The translations under genes were made by a program, and so were the position numbers. Shown one piece after another: positions 12,011-22,702 of a stretch of 64,000 bases of DNA. A model generated the notes under the pieces. The model ran no database searches, was not told where the DNA came from, and saw only the letters and a list, made by a program, of their open reading frames with translations. Source of the DNA: an uncultured cyanobacterium (GTDB lineage Bacteria; Cyanobacteriota; Cyanobacteriia; PCC-6307; Cyanobiaceae). The stretch is from positions 1 through 64,000 of the forward strand of contig CAIZQU010000018.1 in assembly GCA_903935205.1 (NCBI GenBank), in the 5' to 3' direction. Each line of letters begins with the position of its first letter. Within the stretch, counting starts at the first letter, position 1.

Positions 12011-12459
12011 AGCGCATACTCAACCGTGCCATCGCGCGACCCTCCATCCGAACAGCGAACCTCAAAGCAGCGGCTTTTCTGCTCTACAAAGGAGTCGAGA
12101 CCAACAGCCACCATGCTTCTACCGCCCAAGAAAGCACCTGATCAGGCAGCAAGCTCCGCAGGGTGCCATTGCGCCTCGATTGGGTCGCCGCAAAAGCCTT
12201 TGCCAGCCTTGGGACTGGGTGGTCCCGAGATCCGCTGCGGAGCTCGCTGCCTAATCAAGAGAAAGCATGGGCAACAAAATCAGCGGAATAGACCCTTATC
12301 TCGACCTTTTGCCTGCCACATTTCTTCGCAAATTGGGCATTCAGAAAGCAAGAAATACGGGAGCAACATCTCGGTCAGAGGAAAACAGCCAAGAGACGGC
12401 AACCTGAGGTGCTGCAAAGCAGAAGTCGGATCAGCAACCCGCCCAGTCACAATACCCCC

Positions 12460-14451
12460 ATGATCCAGCCCTATGAGCCCCTCCATCACAAGTACCGCCC
12501 GCAGCGGCTTTCGGAGCTCGTGGGGCAGGAGGCCATCGCCGCCACCCTGGCCAATGCCCTGCGCAGCGGCCGCATCGCCCCCGCCTACCTGTTCAGCGGG
12601 CCCCGCGGCACCGGCAAGACCTCCAGCGCTCGCATCCTGGCTCGCTCGCTCAACTGCATCGCCAGCGCTGGTCCGACCCCTGAACCCTGCGGCAGCTGCG
12701 AACTCTGCCGATCCATCGCCGCCGGCAATGCCCTGGATGTGATCGAGATCGATGCCGCCTCCAACACCGGCGTCGACAACATCCGCGAACTGATCGAGCG
12801 CTCCCGCTTCGCGCCGGTGCAGGCCCGCTGGAAGGTTTATGTGGTGGATGAATGCCACATGCTCTCCACCGCAGCCTTCAACGCCCTGCTCAAGACCCTG
12901 GAGGAACCGCCGCCGCGGGTGGTGTTCGTACTGGCCACGACCGATCCTCAGCGGGTCTTGCCCACGATCCTCTCCCGCTGCCAGCGCTTCGATTTCCGCC
13001 GCATTCCCCTGGAGGCCCTCGAGCAACATCTCCGTTGGATCGCCACACAGGAGAGCATCGGGATCAGCCCCGAGGCCCTGCGGTTGGTGGCCCAGCGCGC
13101 CCAGGGAGGCCTGCGTGACGCGGAAAGCCTGCTGGATCAGCTCAGCCTGCTGCCTCCGCCTGTGGACGTCGAGGCGGTCTGGGAGCTTCTTGGGGCCGTT
13201 CCCGAACAGGAGCTGCTGCAGCTCGCCCAGGCCATGGCCGCACGGGAGCCCCTCGGCGTGGTGGAAACCTGCCGCGACCTGATGGATCGGGGGCGCGAAG
13301 CCGGAGCCGTTCTCCAGGGCCTGGCCAGCCTGCTCCGGGATCTGCTGCTGGCCGGCGTGGCACCGGATCGGCTGGAACTCACCAGCGTCTCGCCGAGCCT
13401 GCGGCCAGAGCTGCCAGGAGTCGCCCGCGCCATCGGCAAGGCGCGCCTTCTGCACTGGCAGGCCCAGCTCAAGGGCAGCGAGCAGCAGCTCCGTCACAGC
13501 GTGCAGCCCCGCCTGTGGCTGGAGGTGCTGCTGCTGGGGCTGCTGGCGGAGGCGCCCACCGGCTCCGCGGAAGCTGGGACCTCGATCCCAGCAGGGATCA
13601 GGGTTGGTGCGACACCATCGGCTCCACCGGCGGCATCGGAACGGTCGCCGGTCGAGCCCCGACGGGCGACCTCTGCGGAGTCGGAAACCCAGCCAGCGGC
13701 GAGTTCCAAGCCGTTGTCTGTCGCTGCCGAGGCCGACAACCGCAACCCTGCCGCCATGGGCGACAGTGCTGGCGCAACCGCTCCCGAAGCGGCGGGCCAC
13801 CAGCAGAACCTCGGCGAATTGTGGCATCAGATCCTGGCCAGCCTCGAGCTGCCCTCGACCCGGATGCTGCTGTCGCAGCAGGCCCATCTGCACCGCCTCG
13901 ACGATCGGCGGGCCGTGGTGCGGGTGGCCGGCAACTGGATCGCCATGGTCCAGACCCGGCGGCCCCTTCTCGAGAAGGCGATGGCGAGGGCACTCGGCAG
14001 TCCGCGGGCGATCACCCTGGAGGCCGGTGAGCAACGCGACGCTCCTGAAGCAACCGCCGGCCCGGTTGCTTCGTCCCCCTCCTCCTCTTCAGGGCCCCCA
14101 CTCAGGGCTTCTCAGCCTGCCGCTGCACCACAGCAGCCCCATGGGCCAGCAGAGCGCCCCACCCCAGCCACGGAACCAGCACCTCAGCCCGCATTGGAAC
14201 GGGCCCCCCAGCCCCCCGGGGAGAGCAACCCAATCGCCGTTCCTGCGGCACCAGCTCACAACCTGCAGGCCGACCCTCCATCCAGCGCAGCAACGACACC
14301 CCTACCCGACAACCACGGGAACAGCACGGCTGAGAGTGAGCCAGCCGCAGCTCAGGCAGCAGACCAGGGCTCGCAATCCCGGATCGATGAAAAAGCCAGA
14401 CTCTTTGCCAGTTTCTTCAATGGCGAAGTGATCTCTGGAGATGGGGCCTGA
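12460..14451 (+). CDS. dnaX: DNA polymerase III subunit gamma/tau
   Basis: HHKYRPQRLSELVGQEAI, GPRGTGKTSSARILARSLNC, VDECHMLS; ATG at 12460. Confidence 0.96.
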   Translation: MIQPYEPLHHKYRPQRLSELVGQEAIAATLANALRSGRIAPAYLFSGPRGTGKTSSARILARSLNCIASAGPTPEPCGSCELCRSIAAGNALDVIEIDAASNTGVDNIRELIERSRFAPVQARWKVYVVDECHMLSTAAFNALLKTLEEPPPRVVFVLATTDPQRVLPTILSRCQRFDFRRIPLEALEQHLRWIATQESIGISPEALRLVAQRAQGGLRDAESLLDQLSLLPPPVDVEAVWELLGAVPEQELLQLAQAMAAREPLGVVETCRDLMDRGREAGAVLQGLASLLRDLLLAGVAPDRLELTSVSPSLRPELPGVARAIGKARLLHWQAQLKGSEQQLRHSVQPRLWLEVLLLGLLAEAPTGSAEAGTSIPAGIRVGATPSAPPAASERSPVEPRRATSAESETQPAASSKPLSVAAEADNRNPAAMGDSAGATAPEAAGHQQNLGELWHQILASLELPSTRMLLSQQAHLHRLDDRRAVVRVAGNWIAMVQTRRPLLEKAMARALGSPRAITLEAGEQRDAPEATAGPVASSPSSSSGPPLRASQPAAAPQQPHGPAERPTPATEPAPQPALERAPQPPGESNPIAVPAAPAHNLQADPPSSAATTPLPDNHGNSTAESEPAAAQAADQGSQSRIDEKARLFASFFNGEVISGDGA

Positions 14452-14463
14452 TCCGCTGCACAT

Positions 14464-15975
14464 TCAGGTGCCAGAGGATTCGGTGGCGATCTCGATATCG
14501 ATGGGCCTGTCCTCGTTGTTGGGATCGGGATCAGGGGTGAGATCCATTCCCCCTGCGCCATGGGCCGTCTTCGCCCAGACCAGAGATTTTGGCAGCAGAG
14601 CCATCTTCAGCACCACCCAGGGGATCACCACAAACCAGTGGATCAGATAAACGATCCCCAGAGCCAGGTTGAACGGAGTGGGTCGAGGCAGCTCCGGGCC
14701 CTCGCTGGGGCGTGCGCACCCCCTGGCCATCGAGAATCCCGACAGACCGAGGGCGACCACCGAGAAGGGCCACATCCCCGGCGGCGTGCCGCTGATCACG
14801 GCTCCGAGGAGATCGGCCACCGCCATCACCGGCAGCACGTACTGCAGCACGAAGAAGGCGGCAAGATCAATCTTCTGGCTGCGGTTCAGGCGGTCGGAGA
14901 GCAGCTGATCGCTGTAATCGAAGAAGCGTTGCAGGCCGCCCTCGGCCCAGCGCTGGCGCTGGCGCCACAGGGCCGGCAGGGTGAGCACAGCCTCCTCGCA
15001 CACCGGCGGGTCCCAGAGCACACCCACGGGCAGACCGGCCAGCAGCAGCCGGAAACTCAGATCGAGGTCGTCAGTGATCGTTGCCTCGTTGAAGCCACCA
15101 GCCCTCTGCACGGCATCGCGGCGGAGCAGCTGACCATTGCCCCGCAGTTCCGCCACCCCACCGCGGGCCAGTCGTCCCTCCTGAATCGTGGCATCGAGCG
15201 CCATCTCCATCGCCTGGGCGCGGGTGAGCCAGTTCTGAGCCGCGTTGACCTCCGCCTTGCGCAGCTGCACCGCCGCCCAGCCCCCGGACTCGGCAAAGGC
15301 AATCGCCCGCTCGAGCAGATCAGGCGTCAGATCGGCATCGGCATCGAGAACCAGCATCCAGCGCCCCTGAAGCTGCTCCATCACCAGATTGAGCGCCGCC
15401 GACTTCCCTCCCCCGGCATCTCGGCTGCGGCGCAGCACCCGCAGACCGGGATGCTGGGTCTTCAGCTCGGCCAGGCGCTGGGGGGTGCGATCCTCGCTGC
15501 CGTCATCGATCACCCAGAGGCGCAGCTGCTCCTCTGGCCAGCGCAGCCGCATCACACGCTCCACCAGGCGGCCGATCACCGCTTCCTCATCCCGGGCCGC
15601 CACCACCACATCCACGGCCGGTGATGGGAGTGGAGCTGGGGACCCTGCCTGGGGGATGATCCCGGCCACCTTCGGCAGCGGAGGCGGGGCAAGAGGATCG
15701 CTGATCGCTGGCGGCACTGTCACCGGCACCGACGCGCTCGGCGTCAGCCCGGGCCCGACAGGATTCTCCGGGTTGCGGGGCCTGACCAAGACGGTGCGCA
15801 CCGCGTAGACCCCGAGCAGGCCCGCCAGTCCCAGGGAGGGCAGCAGCCGTGCCAGAGGCCCGAGCGCATGGGGTAAAAGCCCTGCGGCCAGGCAGGTGAT
15901 CAGAAAGAGCGCAGCCTTGGGGCGGCGATCGTCGGAGCTGCCGCCGCCCATGACCGCTCCCAAAAGATTGGGCAA
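14464..15975 (-). CDS. Family 2 glycosyltransferase (processive, membrane-associated)
   Basis: VVVAARDEEAVIGRLVERV, DADADLTPD, TITDDLDLSFRL, QRQRWAEG plus C-terminal TM segments. Confidence 0.85.
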   Translation of the reverse strand: MPNLLGAVMGGGSSDDRRPKAALFLITCLAAGLLPHALGPLARLLPSLGLAGLLGVYAVRTVLVRPRNPENPVGPGLTPSASVPVTVPPAISDPLAPPPLPKVAGIIPQAGSPAPLPSPAVDVVVAARDEEAVIGRLVERVMRLRWPEEQLRLWVIDDGSEDRTPQRLAELKTQHPGLRVLRRSRDAGGGKSAALNLVMEQLQGRWMLVLDADADLTPDLLERAIAFAESGGWAAVQLRKAEVNAAQNWLTRAQAMEMALDATIQEGRLARGGVAELRGNGQLLRRDAVQRAGGFNEATITDDLDLSFRLLLAGLPVGVLWDPPVCEEAVLTLPALWRQRQRWAEGGLQRFFDYSDQLLSDRLNRSQKIDLAAFFVLQYVLPVMAVADLLGAVISGTPPGMWPFSVVALGLSGFSMARGCARPSEGPELPRPTPFNLALGIVYLIHWFVVIPWVVLKMALLPKSLVWAKTAHGAGGMDLTPDPDPNNEDRPIDIEIATESSGT

Positions 15976-16110
15976 CTCTAAAGGGCTGCTCCTTCAGGCA
16001 GCGGCGTGAGCCGGGGGGGATTGCCGAAAGCCGCGGCGCCAGGCCTCCTGCCGCGGCCCGGACCATGACCGATCGGCCGGGCCCCGTTCCCCCGGTCGCC
16101 GTGATCCGCT

Positions 16111-17754
16111 TCAGCTCCCCTCGAGGGCCGGGGCGATCGCCTCCAGGGGCTGGAGCGTCGCTCCGGGGTAGTAGTGGCGCAGGATCCGCTCGCTGCTCCA
16201 GCCGCGGCGGGCCAGATCGATCGCCCCCGCCTGGGAGAGGCCGGCGCCGTGGCCGAAGCCTCCCCCCACCAGGCTCCACAGCCCGGGAGCGGCGGGACTG
16301 AGGCTGAACAGGGTGCTCGGCAACTCCCGCAGGGTGCGGCGGATGGCATCGCGGCGGAGCACGGTGCGGCCCGTGGCCCCCTCGATCTGGAGGGCCAGCA
16401 CCCGCCCGCTCGGCCCCCGCTCCAGCACCGCCAGCCCCCGCACCGCTCCGACCCCCTGCCCCCGGGCCGCCAGGGCCTCGGCCAGCCGGGCGGCACTCAG
16501 CTGGCGGCGCCAGCGAAAGCGCGGATGGTCGGCGCCATAGGCCCCGCTGCCATCAGCCAGCAGGCGCGGCAGGCTGGCCGCCGGCAGCGGCAGCGGCGTG
16601 CGGGCGGCGAAGGCGGCGTCGCCGTCGGCGAAGGCGGTCAGGTAGGGCAGGGGGGCCGCCTCCCAGGCCTCCTCAAGGCCCGCCGCCACACCTCCGTTGC
16701 TGGCGTGATACACCGCATGGATCGGTTCGCCGGCGGCGGTCATCACCAGGGAGCGGCTGGCCGCGATCGCCCCACGCACCGCCGCTCCGGCCTGGCGGGG
16801 ATCGCTGTAGACCTGGCACTGGGTGTCGGCGCAGAGGTGGTAGCCATCCACCCGGTAGCGGATCCGGTTGCGCACCGCCCAGGTGCGGGCGAGCACCGCC
16901 TGGGCGGCAAGGGCGGCGGGGGGCGAGCCGGCACCGATCTCGTGGGGCACCACCCCCTGCAGATAGCGCTCCAGCGGCACCTCCTCCACCAAAGTCCAGC
17001 CGCCATGGGCATCAGCCTGCAGACGGAAGCTGCCGCTGTGCACCCCCTCGCCCCAACGCAGACCCTGGGGCGCCTGGATGCGGATCGGTCCAGCCAACAC
17101 CCGCTCGGCTCCGGCCTGGAGCAGCACCGGCACCAGGCGGCCGGTCTCGCGGCGCTCCACCAGCCTCGCCTCCAGCTGGGGCGGCGGCGCCGCTCCCGCC
17201 GGGGCCCACACCTCCCAGTCGCCGGGACGGGCGATCAGGGCCGGCACCCCGGCTTCCCGCCAGCGACGGGCCGCCGCCTCGGCACTCTCGTAGCTGGCGA
17301 AGGGTCCCAGAACCTCGCGCCGCAGCAGCAGGGGCTCGGGCAGGGGCTGCCAGCGCCAGCGCAGCAGGAATCCGGGACCCTGCAGCTGGACCCCGGCGCC
17401 GTCCTCCAGCATCAGGGTTCCGGCGGCCGCCGTGAGCCGCAGGGGGGGGAGGCTGGCGGCGGCGGCCTGGGTACCGGCCCCCAGGCGGGAGGCCAGGGCC
17501 ACCCAGAGCACCGGATCAGATCCCCGCAGGGGCGGCGGCGGCGGCACCGGCCAGTGCAGGGCCGCGGCCTCCGGCGGCAGGGTGGGGGGTGCCGGCGGCG
17601 GGGCCGGCCGATCCGAGGCCCGGCAGCCGACCGGCAGCAGCAGCAGCAGGGCGCCGAACAGCCAGGCACCGCCGCGGCTCAGGGATGGGCGGGACCGGAC
17701 GGGGCGGGCCTGGCCGACGGGCGGCCGGGGGCTGGAGAACGGGCGGAGCGGCAT
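16111..17754 (-). CDS. SpoIID/LytB domain-containing protein (secreted)
   Basis: [50 protein letters not shown]; signal/lipobox-like N-terminus; ORF opens at 18456 but likely ATG is 17754. Confidence 0.85.
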   Translation of the reverse strand: MPLRPFSSPRPPVGQARPVRSRPSLSRGGAWLFGALLLLLPVGCRASDRPAPPPAPPTLPPEAAALHWPVPPPPPLRGSDPVLWVALASRLGAGTQAAAASLPPLRLTAAAGTLMLEDGAGVQLQGPGFLLRWRWQPLPEPLLLRREVLGPFASYESAEAAARRWREAGVPALIARPGDWEVWAPAGAAPPPQLEARLVERRETGRLVPVLLQAGAERVLAGPIRIQAPQGLRWGEGVHSGSFRLQADAHGGWTLVEEVPLERYLQGVVPHEIGAGSPPAALAAQAVLARTWAVRNRIRYRVDGYHLCADTQCQVYSDPRQAGAAVRGAIAASRSLVMTAAGEPIHAVYHASNGGVAAGLEEAWEAAPLPYLTAFADGDAAFAARTPLPLPAASLPRLLADGSGAYGADHPRFRWRRQLSAARLAEALAARGQGVGAVRGLAVLERGPSGRVLALQIEGATGRTVLRRDAIRRTLRELPSTLFSLSPAAPGLWSLVGGGFGHGAGLSQAGAIDLARRGWSSERILRHYYPGATLQPLEAIAPALEGS

Positions 17755-17829
17755 GGGGCTGGGAGCCGGGGGCTTGGAGGAGGGGGAAGCCGCGTCGTAC
17801 TCTGCTTGTTTGTGCCCGCTGCCCCCGCA

Positions 17830-18027
17830 ATGCCGAAGCTCAAGACCCGCAAAGCAGCCGCGAAGCGGTTCCAGGTGACCGGCAGCGGCAAGTTCATGCG
17901 GCGCCACGCCTTCCGCAATCACCTGCTCGATCACAAGAGCGCCAAGCGCAAGCGCTGGCTGGGCACCATGGCCGTCGTCGACGAGCGCGACGCCGACAAC
18001 GTGGCGCGCATGCTGCCCTACGCCTGA
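17830..18027 (+). CDS. rpmI: 50S ribosomal protein L35
   Basis: 65 aa [37 protein letters not shown]; followed by rplT. Confidence 0.96.
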   Translation: MPKLKTRKAAAKRFQVTGSGKFMRRHAFRNHLLDHKSAKRKRWLGTMAVVDERDADNVARMLPYA

Positions 18028-18111
18028 TCCGCCGGCCCGGCGACGGCGGCTGCCTTTGCCGCTGCGCCAGCACCACGCCCGCACCCGATTCCCCACCCAC
18101 CGTTCTGATCC

Positions 18112-18459
18112 ATGGCCCGCGTCAAGAGGGGCAACGTCGCCCGCAAACGCCGCAACAAGATCCTTCGCCTTGCCCGGGGCTTCCAGGGCAGCAACGGCAG
18201 CCTCTTCCGCACCGCCAATCAGCGGGTGATGAAGGCCCTTTGCAACGCCTACCGCGACCGCCGGCGCCGCAAGCGTGATTTCCGCCGCCTCTGGATCGCC
18301 CGGATCAATGCCGCAGCCCGCCTGCACGGGCTCAGCTACAGCCGCCTGATCGGCGGTCTGAAGAAGGCCGATGTGCGCCTCAACCGCAAGATGCTGGCCC
18401 AGCTGGCCGTGGCCGACCCCGCCAGCTTCGCTGCCGTGGCCACTGCCGCCGGCCACTGA
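18112..18459 (+). CDS. rplT: 50S ribosomal protein L20
   Basis: [27 protein letters not shown]. Confidence 0.97.
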   Translation: MARVKRGNVARKRRNKILRLARGFQGSNGSLFRTANQRVMKALCNAYRDRRRRKRDFRRLWIARINAAARLHGLSYSRLIGGLKKADVRLNRKMLAQLAVADPASFAAVATAAGH

Positions 18460-18470
18460 GCCCGGCTGTC

Positions 18471-19118
18471 ATGCAGGATCTGCTTCCCCAGACCTATCTG
18501 ATCGGCCTGATCCTGCTGCTCGCCGCCGTCGCCGTGGTGGTGGGACGCCAGGTGCTGCGGGTTCAGCGGGATGAACGCACCCTCGCCCGCCTCGGCGGCG
18601 AGGGCGTCAGCAGCGGCGGCACCGACGCCTCCACCCTCTACGAACTCGCTTCGGTGCAGCTGCGCAAGCGGCTCTACGGCCAGGCCACCGACACCCTCAA
18701 ACAGGCCCTGCGCCTGGCCCAGGCGGAGAAGGCGCCCGATGAGGCCAGGGCTCTGATCGAAAATGCCCTCGGCTTCGGCCTGGCTGCCCAGAATCGTTTT
18801 CCGGCGGCGATTCGCCACTACCGCTCGGCGTTGCAGTGCAAGCCCGACTATCCCGTGGCCCTCAACAACCTGGCCTATGCCCTCAGCAAGCAGGGCGAGG
18901 CCGAGGAGGCCAAGGTCCTCTATGAACGCACCCTGAGCCTTGATCCGGGCAACGGCACAGCCCGCAAAGGACTGCGCAGCCTTGAGCGCCGTCGCGGCAT
19001 TCCCCGTGGCCCCGGAGGGGGTGGTTCCGGCGGGGGTGGCACCGGCGCCGGCGAAGGCGGCAGGCCCGCTGCAGAGGGCCGCAGTGGCGAGCGCAAGGGT
19101 TTCAGCAAGGCGGTCTGA
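18471..19118 (+). CDS. Tetratricopeptide repeat protein, membrane anchored
   Basis: N-terminal TM then TPR-like repeats (YGQATDTLKQALRLAQ, FPAAIRHYRSALQCKPDYPVALNNLAYAL). Confidence 0.8.
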   Translation: MQDLLPQTYLIGLILLLAAVAVVVGRQVLRVQRDERTLARLGGEGVSSGGTDASTLYELASVQLRKRLYGQATDTLKQALRLAQAEKAPDEARALIENALGFGLAAQNRFPAAIRHYRSALQCKPDYPVALNNLAYALSKQGEAEEAKVLYERTLSLDPGNGTARKGLRSLERRRGIPRGPGGGGSGGGGTGAGEGGRPAAEGRSGERKGFSKAV

Positions 19119-19137
19119 CTCCGGCCTGATCAGCCAG

Positions 19138-19170
19138 CCACCGACCAGCTGGCCATCAGCTGGTCGGTGG
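19138..19170. terminator. Hairpin between convergent genes (bidirectional terminator candidate)
   Basis: Perfect 14-bp stem CCACCGACCAGCTG-gccat-CAGCTGGTCGGTGG. Confidence 0.6.
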
Positions 19171-19328
19171 GGCCCAGACCATTGATCGAGCGGGCAGCCG
19201 TGGCCCTTCGCCCTTGCCTGCCGACCAGCTTCCGACCTGTGCCATCGAGGCTCTCGCGCCCCGTGCACCTACCCAGAGAATCTGGAGCGGCATCCCGGTC
19301 GGGGCCCGTGTGAGGTCCGGTGCCGAAA

Positions 19329-19886
19329 TCACCAGAGGCCGCGGATCGGCTCGGCTCCAGGGGCCGGCGGAAGGGCGCGCCTGGCGATCGGCGACAACAC
19401 CAGCCGCCCCCCCATGGCCGTCAGTCGATCGGCCTTCCAGCCGGCCAAGGTCATCCCCTGCACGCCCTGAAAGGATCCACCGGGCTGCAGGCTCGGCCCC
19501 GGGTCTGATCCGAGCACCAGCAGGTCCAGCTGATCGGAACGGGCGTTGAAATTGCCCTGAACAGGAGAGACCCGATCCGCCACCCGAATCTCCCCGACCA
19601 GCACGACCATCTGCCCGGCGGCACTGACCTGCTCCAGCGACAACTCGACCGCCTGGGGGCCACTGCCGTCGAAGGGAACGTAACTGCCGCTCCAGAAGCG
19701 GGGCATCTGGTCGCGGAGCAGGGCGGCCCGCCCGATCGGATCGAAGGTCTCCACCGGTGAGGACTCGATCAGGGGCAGCACAGCGCCCCCGGGGCCACTG
19801 GGCAGGGGGGCTCGGTAAGCGTCGCTGGGCAGCGGCGTGGCGGCCACCAGCAGGGGCAGAGCCATCGGAGCGATCGGCATCGGCAT
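19329..19886 (-). CDS. Conserved hypothetical protein
   Basis: ORF with plausible ATG at 19886 (MPMPIAPMALPLL...); no family recognised. Confidence 0.55.
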   Translation of the reverse strand: MPMPIAPMALPLLVAATPLPSDAYRAPLPSGPGGAVLPLIESSPVETFDPIGRAALLRDQMPRFWSGSYVPFDGSGPQAVELSLEQVSAAGQMVVLVGEIRVADRVSPVQGNFNARSDQLDLLVLGSDPGPSLQPGGSFQGVQGMTLAGWKADRLTAMGGRLVLSPIARRALPPAPGAEPIRGLW

Positions 19887-19945
19887 GGCGGCGAATCTCA
19901 GGCCAGAGCGCAGACTAAAGGGAGTCACCGCCCGCGCCGCCGGTC

Positions 19946-20851
19946 TTGAACGCCCCCGCCCCCGGATCCGCCGCGACCGCCCCCGCCCCGAACCCGGCGA
20001 CGACCGACCGGCCAGCAACCCTGGTCGACGCCACCGCCCCCCAGCAGCCCGCCGAAGCCGATGGGGGCCTCTGGATCGGGGGGCGCCGCTTCCGTAGCCG
20101 GCTGATGACCGGCACCGGCAAATACCCGTCCCTGGCGCTGATGCAGGCCAGCCTGGCGGCGAGCGCCTGCGAGATCGTCACGGTGGCGGTGCGGCGGGTA
20201 CAGAGCCAGGCCCCGGGCCACGGCGGCCTGATGGAGGCGATCGACTGGAGCCGCATCTGGATGCTGCCCAACACCGCCGGCTGCGCCACCGCCGAGGAGG
20301 CGATCCGGGTGGCCCGGCTGGGCAGGGAGCTGGCCAAGCTGGCAGGCCAGGAGGACAACACGTTCGTCAAGCTGGAGGTGATCCCGGACAGCCGCCACCT
20401 GCTGCCCGATCCGATCGGCACCCTGCAGGCCGCTGAGCAGTTGGTGAAGGAGGGATTCACGGTGTTGCCTTACATCAACGCCGACCCACTGCTGGCTCGC
20501 CGCCTTGAGGAGGCCGGCTGCGCCACCGTGATGCCCCTGGGCTCGCCGATCGGCTCCGGCCAGGGCATCCGCAATGCCGCCAACATCGCTCTGATCATCG
20601 AGGAGGCCCGCGTGCCGGTTGTGGTGGACGCCGGCATCGGCGTGCCGAGCGAGGCGGCCCAGGCGATGGAGATGGGGGCCGATGCCCTGCTGATCAACAG
20701 CGCCATCGCCATGGCCGGCGATCCGGTGGCGATGGCCCGTGCCATGGCCCTGGCCTGCGAAGCGGGCCGCAGCGCCCTGCTGGCCGGCAGGCTGCCACTG
20801 CGGGCCGATGCGAGTCCGAGCTCACCGGGACAGGGCCGGCTGGGCCGCTGA
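19946..20851 (+). CDS. thiG: Thiazole synthase
   Basis: [87 protein letters not shown] start. Confidence 0.96.
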   Translation: MNAPAPGSAATAPAPNPATTDRPATLVDATAPQQPAEADGGLWIGGRRFRSRLMTGTGKYPSLALMQASLAASACEIVTVAVRRVQSQAPGHGGLMEAIDWSRIWMLPNTAGCATAEEAIRVARLGRELAKLAGQEDNTFVKLEVIPDSRHLLPDPIGTLQAAEQLVKEGFTVLPYINADPLLARRLEEAGCATVMPLGSPIGSGQGIRNAANIALIIEEARVPVVVDAGIGVPSEAAQAMEMGADALLINSAIAMAGDPVAMARAMALACEAGRSALLAGRLPLRADASPSSPGQGRLGR

Positions 20852-21040
20852 GGGCCTGAGCCACCTGCCCGACGGCCTCGCCCCGGGGGAGCTCGCCCCG
20901 GGGCGCTGGACCCAGCGACCCCAAGCCAGAACCCTGATGGGGGCTGTGACGCCCCGTGAAGCGTCTGTGACAGATCCGGGGCTTGGCGCGGCGATCGGTC
21001 CTGGGCTCCATAACGTTCCCGCACGTTCACCATCCAAGCC

Positions 21041-21205
21041 ATGCAGGTCACCGAAGAAGACGGCGGCAGGCTCAACGCCTTCGCCAAGGAACCGCGGATG
21101 GTGGTCATGGAACAGGGAGAGAACACCGGCCCGGGACGGCCTCTGCTGATCGGCGGCCTGCTGCTGGTGCTGCTGTTGATGGGGGTGGCCGCCGGCATCA
21201 GCTGA
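21041..21205 (+). CDS. Small single-TM protein, Psb34/Ssl1498-like
   Basis: 54 aa MQVTEEDGGRLNAFAKEPRMVVMEQGENTGPGRPLLIGGLLLVLLLMGVAAGIS; below the ORF-track cutoff; TEExGGRLNxFAxEP N-terminus plus C-terminal TM. Confidence 0.65.
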   Translation: MQVTEEDGGRLNAFAKEPRMVVMEQGENTGPGRPLLIGGLLLVLLLMGVAAGIS

Positions 21206-21469
21206 GCCCAGCGGAAGACCCGGCCCCGGGCTGGGGCTGGGGCTCGGATCACCCTCCGGATCGCGACCCCGGCCCCGCTGGCAGAGGATCCCTGCGGGCG
21301 GAGTTCATCGGCGGCCCCGCAGCGGCGAAGCGAGGCCCGATCAGAGCCAAAAGCCAGCGCTGGAGGGGGCCTGGGCCTGGCCGCAGCCCCCTCCCGGCGG
21401 TTCCGGCAACGGCCATTCGGGGGCTGTTGGCGGCCCCTCCGGATGCCTGTAGTAGCTTGCCTGCGGGCA

Positions 21470-22687
21470 ATGGCTAGGCCAGGAGACAGGGTGAAGGTTC
21501 TCGTTCTCGGCGGCGACGGCTTCTGCGGGTGGCCCTGCGCGGTGAACCTGGCGGAGGGTGGCCACGACGTGGTCATCGTCGACAACCTGAGCCGCCGCAA
21601 GATCGACATCGACCTGGAGGTCGAGTCCCTGACCCCGATCGCCACGATCAGCGAGCGCCTGCGGGCCTGGGAACAGGTGGGCGGCCGGGCGATGCGCTTC
21701 GTTCAGCTTGACATCGCCCGTGAGTACGACCGGCTGCTGCAGCTGCTCCGCAGCGAAAGACCCGAGGCGGTGGTGCACTTCGCCGAGCAGCGGGCCGCCC
21801 CCTATTCGATGAAGAGCAGCGCCACCAAGCGCTACACCGTCGACAACAACGTCAACGGCACCCACAACCTGCTGGCTGCGATCGTCGAAAGCGGGCTGGA
21901 TATCCACATCGTCCACCTCGGCACGATGGGGGTCTATGGCTATGGCTCCCATCGCGGCGCCACGATCCCCGAGGGATACCTCACCGTCGAGGTGCCCCAG
22001 GCCGATGGCAGTCGCTTCACCGAGAAGATCCTGCACCCCACGGATCCGGGCAGTGTCTATCACATGACCAAAACCCTGGATCAGCTGCTCTTCTATTACT
22101 ACAACAAAAACGATGCGATCCGGGTCACCGATCTGCACCAGGGCATCGTCTGGGGCACCAATACCGCCCTCACCGACCGGGATCCCCGTCTGACCAACCG
22201 CTTCGACTACGACGGCGATTACGGCACCGTGCTGAACCGCTTCCTGATGCAGGCCGCGATTGGCTATCCGCTCACCGTTCACGGCACCGGCGGCCAGACC
22301 CGCGCCTTCATCCACATTCGCGATTCTGTGCGCTGTGTGCAGCTCGCCCTGGAGAACCCGCCGACCAGCGGCGAGAAGGTCAAGATCTTCAACCAGATGA
22401 CCGAGAGCCACCAGGTCGGCCAGCTCGCCCAGAAGGTCGCCGCCCTGACCGGCGCCGAAATCCGCTATCAAGCCAATCCCCGCAAGGAGGCGATCGAGAA
22501 CGACCTGATCGTCGACAACCGCTGCTTCCTGGAGCTTGGCCTCCAGCCCACCACCCTCGATGACGGCCTGCTCAAGGAGGTGGTGGAGGTGGCACGGCGC
22601 TGGGCCGACCGCTGCGACCGCTCCCGGATCCCCTGCCTCTCGGCCTGGACGAGCCACCAGGCGGAAGCCCTGACCACCCAGGGCTGA
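21470..22687 (+). CDS. sqdB: UDP-sulfoquinovose synthase
   Basis: VKVLVLGGDGFCGWPCAVNLAEGGHDVVIVDNLSRRKID, YSMKSSATKRYTVDNN; adjacent sqdX. Confidence 0.95.
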   Translation: MARPGDRVKVLVLGGDGFCGWPCAVNLAEGGHDVVIVDNLSRRKIDIDLEVESLTPIATISERLRAWEQVGGRAMRFVQLDIAREYDRLLQLLRSERPEAVVHFAEQRAAPYSMKSSATKRYTVDNNVNGTHNLLAAIVESGLDIHIVHLGTMGVYGYGSHRGATIPEGYLTVEVPQADGSRFTEKILHPTDPGSVYHMTKTLDQLLFYYYNKNDAIRVTDLHQGIVWGTNTALTDRDPRLTNRFDYDGDYGTVLNRFLMQAAIGYPLTVHGTGGQTRAFIHIRDSVRCVQLALENPPTSGEKVKIFNQMTESHQVGQLAQKVAALTGAEIRYQANPRKEAIENDLIVDNRCFLELGLQPTTLDDGLLKEVVEVARRWADRCDRSRIPCLSAWTSHQAEALTTQG

Positions 22688-22702
22688 TCGGGACGAACGC
22701 CA

